DNA of 64,000 nucleotides from Lewinellaceae bacterium (lineage in GTDB: Bacteria > Bacteroidota > Bacteroidia > Chitinophagales > Saprospiraceae): NCBI GenBank assembly GCA_024644235.1, contig JAHELJ010000021.1:1-64000 (forward strand), given 5' to 3'. The notes under the pieces were generated by a model. The model had not been told where the DNA came from. It saw only the letters and a list, made by a program, of their open reading frames with translations, and ran no database searches. The translations under genes and the position numbers were made by a program. Shown piece after piece: positions 54,875 to 63,977 of the stretch. How positions within the stretch are numbered: position 1 is the first letter of the stretch; every line of letters begins with the position of its first letter.

Positions 54875-57800
54875 ATGAAACATCTTTACAAAACACTTCG
54901 GCCGCTTCAAACTTTGATCATCTTGATTTCAACCTTGTTGCCCGCTGCGATGGCAACAGTCAACTGTCACCAGGCCTCTACCATACACTGTGGCATTAGC
55001 TACCAGCATGACACGAAGTTTGGACATTCTAACAATCATGACTACCGCTGCTTCCACCACAGTCTGACCGGGTTTCATGCCAAGGAGTTGATTTTTCGGA
55101 TTGACAGGAGCTCCATTGACTATGCTCACGATCTGGAAATCATTTTTGACGATCTGGATCATGTCGGTCTGGACATTTTCGTGATAGAGAATTGTGGTGA
55201 GCACGACGCGCGATGCCATTCTTACCAGGAGCGTGATGGGACCGGTCCGGAGCGCACCATATTAACAATCAAGGATGCTGATCCCCATAAAAAATACTTT
55301 GTTGCCATCGATGCAAAAAGCGTTACGGGTAGGTTTAGACTAAGGGTGAATTGTGTCAAAAAGGACTTCAAATGTTCGTTTGCCACGTCACTTCCTTGTG
55401 GTGAAACAAGATTTGGCAACACGCATGACGGTGAAGCCAATTATCACGACTACCGATGCTTCGATCATTCGCTTTCAGGATTCCATGCCCCTGAACTGAT
55501 TTACAAAATTACAGACAGACCGAGTCAGCCTCATGATATTGAGATCACTCTTGAGGACCTCGATGATAAAGGTCTTGATCTTTTCATCATTGAGAATTGT
55601 GGTGAGCATGATTATAATTGTTATGCTTATAAGATTCGCAACAGTGCCAGCCCACAGAAGGAGAAGTTGACACTGCATAATACTGATCCCCATAAGGAAT
55701 ACTATATAGTAGTAGATGCCAAATCGGCCACTGGCAGGTTTAATCTCTCAGTTTTCTGTGAGAAGGACGATTTCTTTTGCCATAATGCTGACGAAATCGC
55801 TTGTGGAAGGCGAGTCTTCGGAGAGACAAATCATGGAGAAGCCAATTATCATGACTACACTTGTTTTCATCCGGATTTGTCCGGTTTTCATGCAAAGGAA
55901 CTTGTTTATAAAGTGACCGAACGGCCTGCATTCACTCATGATCTGACTATTGTGCTGCATGATATAGATAATAATGGTCTCGATCTTTTTGTCATCGAAA
56001 ACTGTGGTAAAGAGGACTATCGATGCGTGGCCTACAAGGAAAGATTTGGTACCTCTCTGCAATCGGATACGCTTCGGCTGAAGAATACCAATCCGCATAA
56101 GGACTATCATATAATAGTCGATGCTAAGTTGGTCACCGGATCATTTGAACTGACTGTCTTTTGTGGTGATCAGGAGTTCTTTTGTCATGATGCCCGTAAT
56201 CTCCCTTGTGGTGAGGTCATGCACGGAAATACTTTTACAGGCACCGCCAATTATCATGATTACAGCTGCTTTGATTCAGGACTGAAGGGTTTTGAGGCAA
56301 ATGAGCTGGTTTATAGAATTACAGGAAGGCCCTCACAACCCCATGATATCCGGATCTATTTGACAGATGAGGATCAGGTTGGCCTTGATCTTTTCGTTAT
56401 TGAAGAATGTGGCACTTCTGATTTCAAATGCTACGCTTACAAAGAGAGATTTTCATGGAGTCCACGGACGGATAAACTCACTCTCGAAAACACGGATCCT
56501 CATAAAGACTATTATGTGGTAGTCGATGCGAGGGAAGTAACCGGGCCCTTTCAATTGGAGGTTGAGTGTGGAGAAGAGCGATCCTGTTTTGAGCCTTGTT
56601 TCACTTTCGTAAGGAATAGGGAAGGGCGGTATGATTTCATCTTTCCAAGTGGTCCTCTGAACGGCAAAATCCCACACCGGTGGAAATTCGAGAATGTCAT
56701 CACTGGTCAGGTTTTTTATGAACCGGCAGGAGATCTGATCGAGTATCGGCTTGGAGGGAATGACGAAGTCTATCAAGTCTCGGTGGTAGATGATTTTGAC
56801 CAGGAGATTTGCTACTTGTGGGTCAACACGGCATTTTGTTCTAACAGATTTCCGGAAGCCAAAGCATTTCAGTTTGAAAAGGATGTATGCTCATTGGACT
56901 TTCCCAGCAGTTCGTGTTCATTCAACCTTGATGCCAGTAGCTCCGAAGGAGCTGATCTCATCTATCATTGGTTTCTCAATTATGAGAATTCCAGCAGGAA
57001 TCGTCAGTTCTTGACCTTTCGTCCGGATACGACCATTGGGGTGGCCTATCCGGATTCCTTAACATCAATTTGTCTGATTATATCCAATTCTTGTGGAATG
57101 TCATCCTATTGCTGGCAGGGCAGATGCTCATACACTGAGAGTCCACGATTTGAAATTGAAGAGGCGGCAGAAAATGAAGTCATATTGAATTTGCTGAATA
57201 GTTCAGTGCCCTGCACGAGCAGTGTGAGCAGGGTGGAAATAGACTGGGGAGACGGTACCGTAGAGGAGTTTGACCTGCATAAGGCCTGGGACTTCCCCGA
57301 GACGTATCCAAGACACCAATATGATCACCCAGGTAACTACTATATCTGTGTGAAAGTGCCGTATCGCTGTGATGAGAGCCAGGGTGACTTTGAAAACAGA
57401 AAATGTGATATCTGCTTTTGCCGGTTAGTCTCAGTAGGAAAGAAAGAAGACAATCACGATTGCGATTATTTGAATATCCATCCGGGTCCTGATATCAATA
57501 GTGAGAAAAGAAGGTACTACGTTTCATTGACTGATATACCATCTGGCTATAAAGCCACCCAATATTATTATCGGCAGCTAAATGCTGAGCCATCGATCTC
57601 ATGGAATGTCACGGATTCCGTAGATCTGGATTTTGGACGTAGCTATGAGATCTGTGTCTTACTTGAAAACTTGGATAACGGTGAAACCTTCAAATGCTGT
57701 CGCAGCATTTTCGTTGACTATCCAACGCAGCATATCACCCTGATTGCAGATGATGTTTGTGGAGCACTAGGTGACACTGTAGATGTACCAATAAGAGTGT

Positions 57801-59425
57801 TGAATTTCAGGAATGTTACCGGGATGCAGTTTAGAATCGATGTTCAATCCCATGCGGATTTGATCGACGCAGTATTTTACAATGATGAGTTGCCGGTTGG
57901 TCCAGACGATATTTTAATTGATCATGGATCCGATCGATTGCAATTTGCCTGGAGTTCACCCCAGTCTGATGAAGCTAGATCATTACTCGATGAGAGCATA
58001 CTCTTTGTGCTAAAAGTGAGAGTCGGTGGCAGCACCGCCGATACCTCGATGGTCTCATTTTCTGATGCCTTGGCCTTCAACAATCTGACCAATCAGGAGT
58101 TTGAAGTCAATAGCAGAAAAGGTAAGATCTGTGCCTTTGCCAATTTTACCCTATCCGGAAAGATTCTTGTGGAAAATGGTGGTCCGGTCGATCTGGTCGC
58201 TGTCCGCCTGAATGGTCCAGCACCAATGGCTACAAGTAGCGAATCAGATGGCAAATATGAGTTTCGGAATTTGCCCCCGGCTCCTTACAGCCTACATGCC
58301 TTCAAGGAGGATGATTTTCGTCGAGGGGTTAACGTGATTGATCTGGCGATATTAAAGGCATACAATCGCAGCTTTGGTGAGGAAGGGCTAAATGGACCTT
58401 ATCAAAGAATCGCAGCGAACCTGCGGCGACAATTGGATGCTGATAATATTTCGGTAGCAGATGAAACCGAAATGCGAAGACTGATCTCTTTTGATATCGA
58501 TGAATTGGAAGAGTATGACAGTCCCTGGATCTTTATCCCATCCACACATGTCTTCGGGGATGAAACAGTTGCTCAGAAAGAAGACTATCCCACGGAATAT
58601 GAATATGATCCATTGAGTGAGTCGAAGGTTAACCAGGACTTTGTAGCAGTAAAATTGGGTGACCTTGATGGATCAGCCGGGCGAGTGGATTCCCGGGCCA
58701 GGTCAGCTGACTTGGTTTCCCTTTCATTTTCTGATCAGACCGGAGAAATGGATTCAGTGATTCAAATGGATCTGAAGGCATCGGGCTTTGAGCAGATCCA
58801 GAATATGCAGTTTACCATTCAGTGGGATCCATCCGTGCTAGCATTCGTACAGGTTACATCAGCGTTCGAAGCTCTTGGCCTCGAAGAATCCAGTTTTTCC
58901 ACCCGGTTTATTGACGAGGGAAAACTGACTTTTGTGCACTCCATCGCACCCGCTGCAGTAACGTTTGCTGATTCCAGTATTTTCTCCATCGAATTCAGGC
59001 TTATCGGTGCTGAGGGGTCCACCAGTATGGTAGAAGTTGTTAGTGATCCTGTTGAGATATTGATTACTGACGCGTCGTTGAGAATCGAGACTGTCAACGT
59101 GGAAGCGGGTAACGTGACCGTTGGATCCCTTACTCCGGTAGAAGATCAGGCTGCTCTTGATTTCGATCTTGGTGTGAATTATCCCAATCCTTTTGCTGTA
59201 TTTACCACTGTTCCAATCACCATGGAGCATGCCGAGATGATACATCTTAGCGTTTTCAATATTAAAGGTCAAGTTGTATACGAAATGGATGAATTTCTTC
59301 AAGCCGGTGAGCATGCGATCCGAATTCCGGGATCTGATCTGGGCGCTGCAGGTATTTATCATCTGGTGCTTCGAAGCAAGTCCGGTCAAACGACGCAAAA
59401 GATGCAATATCAACCCATGAGATAA
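54875..59425 (+). CDS. large T9SS-secreted repeat protein with cohesin- and dockerin-like modules
   Basis: This 1516-residue protein has a signal peptide, then four ~135-residue repeats (about 30-160, 167-295, 302-430, 437-565). Each has a CG...NYHDY.CF...L.GF.A.EL start, a GLDLFVIENCG centre and a NTDPHKDYY.VVDA end, like pre-peptidase C-terminal (PPC) domains. A PKD-like segment follows (VEIDWGDGTVEEF, about 789-801). Two cohesin-like domains (about 957-1090 and 1279-1420) bracket a carboxypeptidase-regulatory-like and a dockerin-like helix (GVNVIDLAILKAYNRS, about 1152). The C-terminus is a type A T9SS sorting domain (NYPNPF near 1433). It is probably displayed on the cell surface as an adhesin or scaffold. 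No catalytic domain was found. Confidence 0.82.
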   Translation: MKHLYKTLRPLQTLIILISTLLPAAMATVNCHQASTIHCGISYQHDTKFGHSNNHDYRCFHHSLTGFHAKELIFRIDRSSIDYAHDLEIIFDDLDHVGLDIFVIENCGEHDARCHSYQERDGTGPERTILTIKDADPHKKYFVAIDAKSVTGRFRLRVNCVKKDFKCSFATSLPCGETRFGNTHDGEANYHDYRCFDHSLSGFHAPELIYKITDRPSQPHDIEITLEDLDDKGLDLFIIENCGEHDYNCYAYKIRNSASPQKEKLTLHNTDPHKEYYIVVDAKSATGRFNLSVFCEKDDFFCHNADEIACGRRVFGETNHGEANYHDYTCFHPDLSGFHAKELVYKVTERPAFTHDLTIVLHDIDNNGLDLFVIENCGKEDYRCVAYKERFGTSLQSDTLRLKNTNPHKDYHIIVDAKLVTGSFELTVFCGDQEFFCHDARNLPCGEVMHGNTFTGTANYHDYSCFDSGLKGFEANELVYRITGRPSQPHDIRIYLTDEDQVGLDLFVIEECGTSDFKCYAYKERFSWSPRTDKLTLENTDPHKDYYVVVDAREVTGPFQLEVECGEERSCFEPCFTFVRNREGRYDFIFPSGPLNGKIPHRWKFENVITGQVFYEPAGDLIEYRLGGNDEVYQVSVVDDFDQEICYLWVNTAFCSNRFPEAKAFQFEKDVCSLDFPSSSCSFNLDASSSEGADLIYHWFLNYENSSRNRQFLTFRPDTTIGVAYPDSLTSICLIISNSCGMSSYCWQGRCSYTESPRFEIEEAAENEVILNLLNSSVPCTSSVSRVEIDWGDGTVEEFDLHKAWDFPETYPRHQYDHPGNYYICVKVPYRCDESQGDFENRKCDICFCRLVSVGKKEDNHDCDYLNIHPGPDINSEKRRYYVSLTDIPSGYKATQYYYRQLNAEPSISWNVTDSVDLDFGRSYEICVLLENLDNGETFKCCRSIFVDYPTQHITLIADDVCGALGDTVDVPIRVLNFRNVTGMQFRIDVQSHADLIDAVFYNDELPVGPDDILIDHGSDRLQFAWSSPQSDEARSLLDESILFVLKVRVGGSTADTSMVSFSDALAFNNLTNQEFEVNSRKGKICAFANFTLSGKILVENGGPVDLVAVRLNGPAPMATSSESDGKYEFRNLPPAPYSLHAFKEDDFRRGVNVIDLAILKAYNRSFGEEGLNGPYQRIAANLRRQLDADNISVADETEMRRLISFDIDELEEYDSPWIFIPSTHVFGDETVAQKEDYPTEYEYDPLSESKVNQDFVAVKLGDLDGSAGRVDSRARSADLVSLSFSDQTGEMDSVIQMDLKASGFEQIQNMQFTIQWDPSVLAFVQVTSAFEALGLEESSFSTRFIDEGKLTFVHSIAPAAVTFADSSIFSIEFRLIGAEGSTSMVEVVSDPVEILITDASLRIETVNVEAGNVTVGSLTPVEDQAALDFDLGVNYPNPFAVFTTVPITMEHAEMIHLSVFNIKGQVVYEMDEFLQAGEHAIRIPGSDLGAAGIYHLVLRSKSGQTTQKMQYQPMR
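54962..56571 (+). repeat. four tandem PPC-like coding repeats
   Basis: Four consecutive units of about 400 bp encode Cys- and His-rich ~135-residue modules with a conserved HDY.CF / GFHA.EL / GLDLFVIENCG / DPHK framework. The units are diverged at DNA level, so the array is old rather than freshly duplicated. Confidence 0.75.
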
Positions 59426-59447
59426 CCATCAACAAACCAATAACCAG

Positions 59448-59487
59448 ATCGGGGATTTGAAATTTTTCAAGTCCCCGATTGTCTTTT
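59448..59487 (+). terminator. rho-independent terminator
   Basis: ATCGGGGATTTGAA (59448-59461) and TTCAAGTCCCCGAT (59466-59479) form a 14-bp stem with a single G-T pair and a 4-nt loop, followed by TGTCTTTT. It ends the transcript of the repeat-protein gene and separates it from the sigma-factor gene. Confidence 0.75.
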
Positions 59488-59562
59488 AGGGTAACCTTTT
59501 CAAGCTGATTGCAATAAAGAGTAAAAGGTGAGAATTTGTACATTCGGGTTGTATCTGACCAG

Positions 59563-60129
59563 ATGGACAAACACTACACCGAACAAGAGCTAATCGAAGG
59601 ACTGAAAAGTCGTAATCGAGGTATTATGAGGCATCTTTATCGGGAATATCATCCAATGATTGTTGATCTGGTGACCAAGAATTCTGGTTCTACCGATGAT
59701 GCGCTCGATATCTTTCAGGAAGGGATGGTTGTACTTTACGAGAAAGCAATAGATCCTGGTTTCGAATGGAAGAGCACCTTGAAGACATTCCTTTATGCTG
59801 TCTGTCGCAACAAATGGTTGATGCAACTTCGCAAAAGACGGGGAAAAACTACTCTATCCCTGGAACCTGGTTTTGAGCAACCAGCCGAAGAAGATTTGCA
59901 TCAAGACTTGATCCAGTTTGAAAAAAGAGAACTGATGCGAAAGCACTTCAAGCAGCTGGGTGATGACTGTCAGAAGGTATTAAGCATGTTTTTCGAGGGT
60001 AAGTCGCTGCGTGAAATAGCTCAGGTCATGGGCTTTGCTGAAGCTTATTCTAAAAAGAAAAAATTTGTATGCCAGAAGCAATTGATCGAAGCTATAACCA
60101 CCGATGCTTTGTTCAAAGAAATGAATTAA
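59563..60129 (+). CDS. ECF-type RNA polymerase sigma factor
   Basis: The ATG at 59563 (MDKHYTEQ) gives a 188-residue protein of normal ECF length; an in-frame TTG at 59536 is less likely. Sigma region 2 is seen in DALDIFQEGMVVLYEKA and the following TFLYAVCRNKWLMQLRKRRG, and region 4 in CQKVLSMFFEGKSLREIAQVMGF, the -35-recognising helix-turn-helix. The next gene, 1 bp after its stop, encodes an anti-sigma-like membrane protein, the usual arrangement for ECF control. Targets are unknown, but the adjacent CHAT/cytolysin cluster is a natural candidate. Confidence 0.88.
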   Translation: MDKHYTEQELIEGLKSRNRGIMRHLYREYHPMIVDLVTKNSGSTDDALDIFQEGMVVLYEKAIDPGFEWKSTLKTFLYAVCRNKWLMQLRKRRGKTTLSLEPGFEQPAEEDLHQDLIQFEKRELMRKHFKQLGDDCQKVLSMFFEGKSLREIAQVMGFAEAYSKKKKFVCQKQLIEAITTDALFKEMN

Positions 60130-60130
60130 C

Positions 60131-60895
60131 ATGGTCAGAGAACACGATATTGAATTGATTGAATCGTACCTGGAAGGTCAGCTATCACCGGAAGAACGTG
60201 CAGCCGTCGAAGAAAGACTGTCGGTTGAGCCTGAATTTGCTGCTCAATTCCAGATACTAAGAGATCTTCCAACTGCTCTGAAGGCGGACACGGAAGGTTT
60301 TCGGAAAGAACTCCAATCGGTTATTGAATCGGAGAAAAATGAAGGTGGGGCCAAGGTGCGAAGATTATTTTCGGTACAGCGTATAGCGCTGGCGGCTTCT
60401 TTAATTCTGGGTGTGACACTAGCTATTTATTTTTTCAGGGGGCAAGGGGAGGTCGATCTATACCAGGCCTATTTTGAAATCCCCAGTGAAAACATATCTG
60501 TGAGGAATGAAGCTCTGGATCAGACGTTACAATCAGGATTGGAGGCCTATCGATCGGCTGACTACCAGCAGGCTGCGGGTCACTTTGGTCAATACAGTCA
60601 GCAGAATCCTGATGATCTGGCTGCCAGATTCTATGAAGCTATGTCATTAATGGGCTCAGAGCAGTATGTTGAAGCCGAGAGACAATTAGAAAATTTGCGG
60701 GCGAACGCAGGACAATACAGCACTGCAGTTGACTGGTATTTGAGTCTCCTCTACCTCCGGGCAAATGATCGGGCATTGGCAATTTCCACTTTGACTGAGC
60801 TTGCAAAGAGCTCAGGATTCTACGCAGACAAAGCGACAGAGTTACTTGCCGATCTCAGTGGCGGTGGTGGAGGCGGAAATCATTTGGCAGATTGA
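60131..60895 (+). CDS. anti-sigma-like membrane protein with periplasmic TPR
   Basis: The N-terminal ~70 residues look like an anti-sigma cytoplasmic domain (IELIESYLEGQLSPEERAAV), but the HxxxCxxC zinc motif is absent. One membrane helix lies at about 84-102. Residues about 130-240 contain three TPR-like units (YRSADYQQAAGHFGQYSQQN, then two more), predicted periplasmic, and the protein ends with a run of six glycines before HLAD. It starts 1 bp after the sigma gene, so the two are translated together. It probably holds the sigma factor until a periplasmic partner binds the TPR. The partner is unknown. Confidence 0.75.
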   Translation: MVREHDIELIESYLEGQLSPEERAAVEERLSVEPEFAAQFQILRDLPTALKADTEGFRKELQSVIESEKNEGGAKVRRLFSVQRIALAASLILGVTLAIYFFRGQGEVDLYQAYFEIPSENISVRNEALDQTLQSGLEAYRSADYQQAAGHFGQYSQQNPDDLAARFYEAMSLMGSEQYVEAERQLENLRANAGQYSTAVDWYLSLLYLRANDRALAISTLTELAKSSGFYADKATELLADLSGGGGGGNHLAD

Positions 60896-60901
60896 GGTGG
60901 A

Positions 60902-61552
60902 CTAGTCCAGATCAGCCTTGATCATTTTGGCTAGATAGAGCATTTCTCTTCCAATCTCCTCCACTTTATTGTCATAAGCTATCTGCTCCCCAGGACTTCC
61001 ATCAAAGGCCTTTGGATCTTCATAAGGAACAGCGAACCGCGCTACAGCTCCAATCACCACAGGACAATCCTCATCTGCCTCCGAACAAACCATGACAGCG
61101 ATGTAGTCATGTTGAGGATTAAAGTCATGGTTATACCGTTTCGAAAACATTTTTTTGGATTCTGTCCGAGATGCACTTTGGAAAAAATACACTGGGTTGT
61201 CACTCAGATTCGATGTATCCAGTTGAAATCCAAAACGTCTGACGGCATCAACCATCCTTGGATTAAATGAAGTTGCTTCGGTACCTCCTGAGAAAGTATG
61301 GATGTCTTCAACTCCAAAATATTCGCAAGCTATGTGGAGCCAGATTTCTGCCAGCTGACTTCTCCGCGAATTGTGGGTGCATATAAAGATCACCTTCACA
61401 AACCCAGCTTCTTTTATTTGTTTTGAAATTTCCGCCGCGAGATGGGCGAGTTGATTCTTGCGGGTTGATGGGATCAGTTCTTCCTGATTGACCAGAGAAA
61501 TGATCTTGGCCCCGATTGCATTTTTTGAAGAACTTCTGGAGTCTTCCATCAA
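60902..61552 (-). CDS. low-molecular-weight phosphatase / arsenate reductase-like protein
   Basis: The P-loop FICTHNSRRSQ holds the CX5R motif (Cys58, Arg64) shared by low-molecular-weight protein tyrosine phosphatases and thioredoxin-type arsenate reductases. The length of 216 residues and a DYIAVMVCSEADEDCPV segment match the Bacteroidota group annotated as protein-tyrosine-phosphatase or ArsC. Extra Cys residues after the P-loop would favour an arsenate reductase mechanism, but no ars genes are nearby. It is cytosolic, and convergent with the anti-sigma-like gene (6 bp apart). Confidence 0.82.
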   Translation of the reverse strand: MMEDSRSSSKNAIGAKIISLVNQEELIPSTRKNQLAHLAAEISKQIKEAGFVKVIFICTHNSRRSQLAEIWLHIACEYFGVEDIHTFSGGTEATSFNPRMVDAVRRFGFQLDTSNLSDNPVYFFQSASRTESKKMFSKRYNHDFNPQHDYIAVMVCSEADEDCPVVIGAVARFAVPYEDPKAFDGSPGEQIAYDNKVEEIGREMLYLAKMIKADLD

Positions 61553-61568
61553 TGGTACACCGCTATTT

Positions 61569-62519
61569 TCACCATTTTCTTAAACCAAGCAGTTTTTCAC
61601 CCAACTCCGTCAATTGCGCTGTCCCATATTTGGTTTGTTCCCATTTTCGGGGGTCACCGGGAAAAGCGTAGCCTTCAGGAGAAATGCGCTCGCGCCAGGA
61701 CCGGATACGCCACTCTCGCAAAGGCTCATTTTCTTCGTCTGCCGGCATCATCGATATGTATTGGGCGATGCGTACTTTATCCTTCGAGCGATTTGGTCGA
61801 ATGCCATGGGGTTGACAACTATGAAAGATCAATAAATCGCCGGCTTCAAGAGGAACCTTTACTATTTGATCTTCAAAAGTGCTTATGTCTGGTTGAAATT
61901 TGTCCCGGTCTTCTGACTGGGTAAGTTTCCAGGTATCATAGCTGCGAAATAGCTCAGGGATGCATTGGAAACCGCCCATATTCTCGTCTGTTTGGTCTGC
62001 CAAAGCCAATACCCCTTGTACATTTTGTGGTTTGGTATCAGGATCGTAGTCCCAGTGGATGAAGCCTTTGTATTTATGGCCCGGCCGTATAGGAAAGTTG
62101 AGATTTGCGCGGTCGATCGTTACCCAAAGTTTTTCGGTTCCCCAAATGTCAACAAAAGCATCGTATATCCTTGGATGCTGGCGGTTATTCCAGAGGTGTT
62201 GGTGGTTGTAAACTTCAACCATCCCAGTTCCAATCAGTTCTTTCATTTGCATCTCAGCCCGGGGTTCGGTATACCAGGTGTCCGGATCATTGGGATCTTT
62301 TTCTTCAAATTCCCATAAGAAGGATGCGGTAGCTCCCGCCTGATCTTTGGGGACAGCGTTTTTGACAACCACGTATCCGTTATGCGTCCAAAAAGCCCAA
62401 TCTTCTTCACTCAAGACTCTGAGCGGTTTGCCATTCGAGAGGTCGTTAAGTTTGACTTTACTGCTTTTTGCCGTTGATGGGTTGCCCGGAATGTCTTTGT
62501 GTGCATTCTCAGGGATCAT
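61569..62519 (-). CDS. phytanoyl-CoA dioxygenase (PhyH) family oxygenase
   Basis: The start at ATG 62519 (MIPENAHKDIPGNP) is preferred over an in-frame TTG at 62552. The protein shows the PhyH fold of Fe(II)/2-oxoglutarate oxygenases: a WAFWTHNGYVVVKNAV opening, the HxD iron ligands in HWDYDPD, the distal His in FHSCQPHGIRPNRS, and an Arg there that would bind 2-oxoglutarate. Family members hydroxylate diverse small molecules, from phytanoyl-CoA to ectoine. It lacks a signal peptide. It is 16 bp upstream of the phosphatase-like gene, in the same direction. The substrate is unknown. Confidence 0.82.
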   Translation of the reverse strand: MIPENAHKDIPGNPSTAKSSKVKLNDLSNGKPLRVLSEEDWAFWTHNGYVVVKNAVPKDQAGATASFLWEFEEKDPNDPDTWYTEPRAEMQMKELIGTGMVEVYNHQHLWNNRQHPRIYDAFVDIWGTEKLWVTIDRANLNFPIRPGHKYKGFIHWDYDPDTKPQNVQGVLALADQTDENMGGFQCIPELFRSYDTWKLTQSEDRDKFQPDISTFEDQIVKVPLEAGDLLIFHSCQPHGIRPNRSKDKVRIAQYISMMPADEENEPLREWRIRSWRERISPEGYAFPGDPRKWEQTKYGTAQLTELGEKLLGLRKW

Positions 62520-62552
62520 GGTTGGTTTATCTGTATGCACGATATGAAACAA

Positions 62553-62851
62553 TCTTTGCTATAAATATAGAGGATTACCCAGATGCTTGGTATTGAGAGA
62601 CCATTCCTCGATGCGATAAGGCAGCATCACCGAATTGCGACGACGCTGCCCTTCTCATAGCTAGATCTTTGTTTGAGCAGTTCAAAAACTCCTCAAGGGT
62701 CCAGCATAGCTCGCCAAAAGCGCTAAAATGCTGTTTGAGACCTAGGCAAGGATAAATTGGTAGAAGCATGCCTGCCATGATCAATATCATATAGAAATAT
62801 GATTCCTGTTGTGGGGGGTGACTATTCAATCAGAAAAGTGCATTTTTAAGT
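62553..62851. other. gene-poor stretch
   Basis: No reliable gene was seen. An 84-codon minus-strand frame (62575-62829) is open but has an atypical composition and no family resemblance, so it is not annotated. The segment separates the divergent PhyH and YceI genes and should hold their promoters; none was recognised. Confidence 0.4.
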
Positions 62852-63544
62852 ATGGAGCCCCGGTTGATGCTTCAAGTCAGTATGATATGTATACCGATAA
62901 TGGTGGGATGTGGTGGCAAGGATCACCAAGCTGGCACAAATTTCTCCGTCGCGAATGTCATTGCAAAGGACCTTGAAGAGGTGGTCCAGGAAGGGCACTC
63001 AATCCAACCGAAGCACGAAAATTTACCATTGACCAGATATCTTTCGGACAAAGACCATTCTTCGATTTCTTTCCAAACCGGACACTGGGAGATCGTCGAC
63101 CTGATTGGGTGGTTTGAGGATTTTCAGGTCGTGATGTATTCCGATAGTGCCGACTTCTCCGATGCCGTTGTTTACGCCGAGGCCGATCCAGCTTCTATAA
63201 GAATGCCCAATATGAAGATGGCGCAGACTGCTAGTAAGGCCCCCTATATCGATTCAGAGAACTACCCGGTCGTTTCTTTTGAAAGTCGGCGCATTACTCT
63301 TGAGTCTGCAGGAAAGTACACACTTGATGGAATATTTAACATGAACGGAGTAGACAAATCGATATCGTTTGAAGTTCTATTTAATGGATACGCATACCCA
63401 GGTGAAAAGTCAATCTGTGGTTTTAAAGCTTCGGGAAAGATCAATCGACATGATTTCAATATAGCCGGTGATGACCGGCTCCACAGTGGAAAGGCAGTCC
63501 ATAGCGACACCATTGAGATCATGATGGACCTTAGAATGGAATAA
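62852..63544 (+). CDS. YceI-family lipoprotein
   Basis: The 230-residue product has a short lipoprotein signal (IMVGC lipobox); ATG 62867 is an equally good start. Residues about 60-228 match the YceI lipocalin-like barrel: DKDHSSISFQTGHWEIVDLIGWFEDF, then NYPVVSFESRRIT and GKINRHDFNI. YceI proteins bind long-chain isoprenoids such as polyprenyl or ubiquinone-type lipids in the periplasm. It stands alone, divergent from the PhyH gene, and is followed by a gene-free stretch. The ligand is not determined. Confidence 0.85.
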   Translation: MEPRLMLQVSMICIPIMVGCGGKDHQAGTNFSVANVIAKDLEEVVQEGHSIQPKHENLPLTRYLSDKDHSSISFQTGHWEIVDLIGWFEDFQVVMYSDSADFSDAVVYAEADPASIRMPNMKMAQTASKAPYIDSENYPVVSFESRRITLESAGKYTLDGIFNMNGVDKSISFEVLFNGYAYPGEKSICGFKASGKINRHDFNIAGDDRLHSGKAVHSDTIEIMMDLRME

Positions 63545-63977
63545 GATATTGCCGAGGACCTGTATTAGACTCCGATTGTGAGTAGTTTGAGATGCGAAAT
63601 CGCAAAGCGGGTAACATCATCGATGAAAAGTATTTGAATTACACAATTAATGAATTGATAACAAAACTTCTAGCTGTTTGATGAGGCCATACATGTATTC
63701 CGGTTGAGTAATCAAAGTGTAGAGATTACTTGAATGGAATTAATTTTTTAATATCTTTCAAAAGAGGGAAATCAGGAAAGTTGTATCTAATAATCACTAA
63801 TCTACTGCCTATGAGATTGATATTCCACCACAATTGCTAAATGGTCCGGTTTCCCCAATTTCTGGACGAAGATTCTTAGGACTGTTTTCTTCCTGACCAG
63901 CCGGCATGAACTGCCGAAGATGGTCACTGTAATTCTTGGATAAGCTGACTAATTATTTCAATGAAAACAAAAACATT
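63545..63977. other. gene-free stretch before the right edge
   Basis: No coding frame, RNA gene or repeat was recognised in these 433 bp. The region is AT-rich and presumably carries the promoter of the gene that starts at 63978. Confidence 0.4.

Noticed and set aside
54962..56571. Regular ~400-bp periodicity considered as a CRISPR-like or recent DNA repeat
   Set aside because: The units are in-frame protein domains with diverged DNA; there are no short identical repeats with unique spacers.
58859..59413. 184-codon minus-strand frame opposite the T9SS repeat protein
   Set aside because: The plus strand encodes the cohesin-like and T9SS domains; the antisense frame lacks protein-like features.
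62575..62829. 84-codon minus-strand open frame
   Set aside because: No family resemblance, odd composition, and position in the divergent intergenic region; not supported as a gene.
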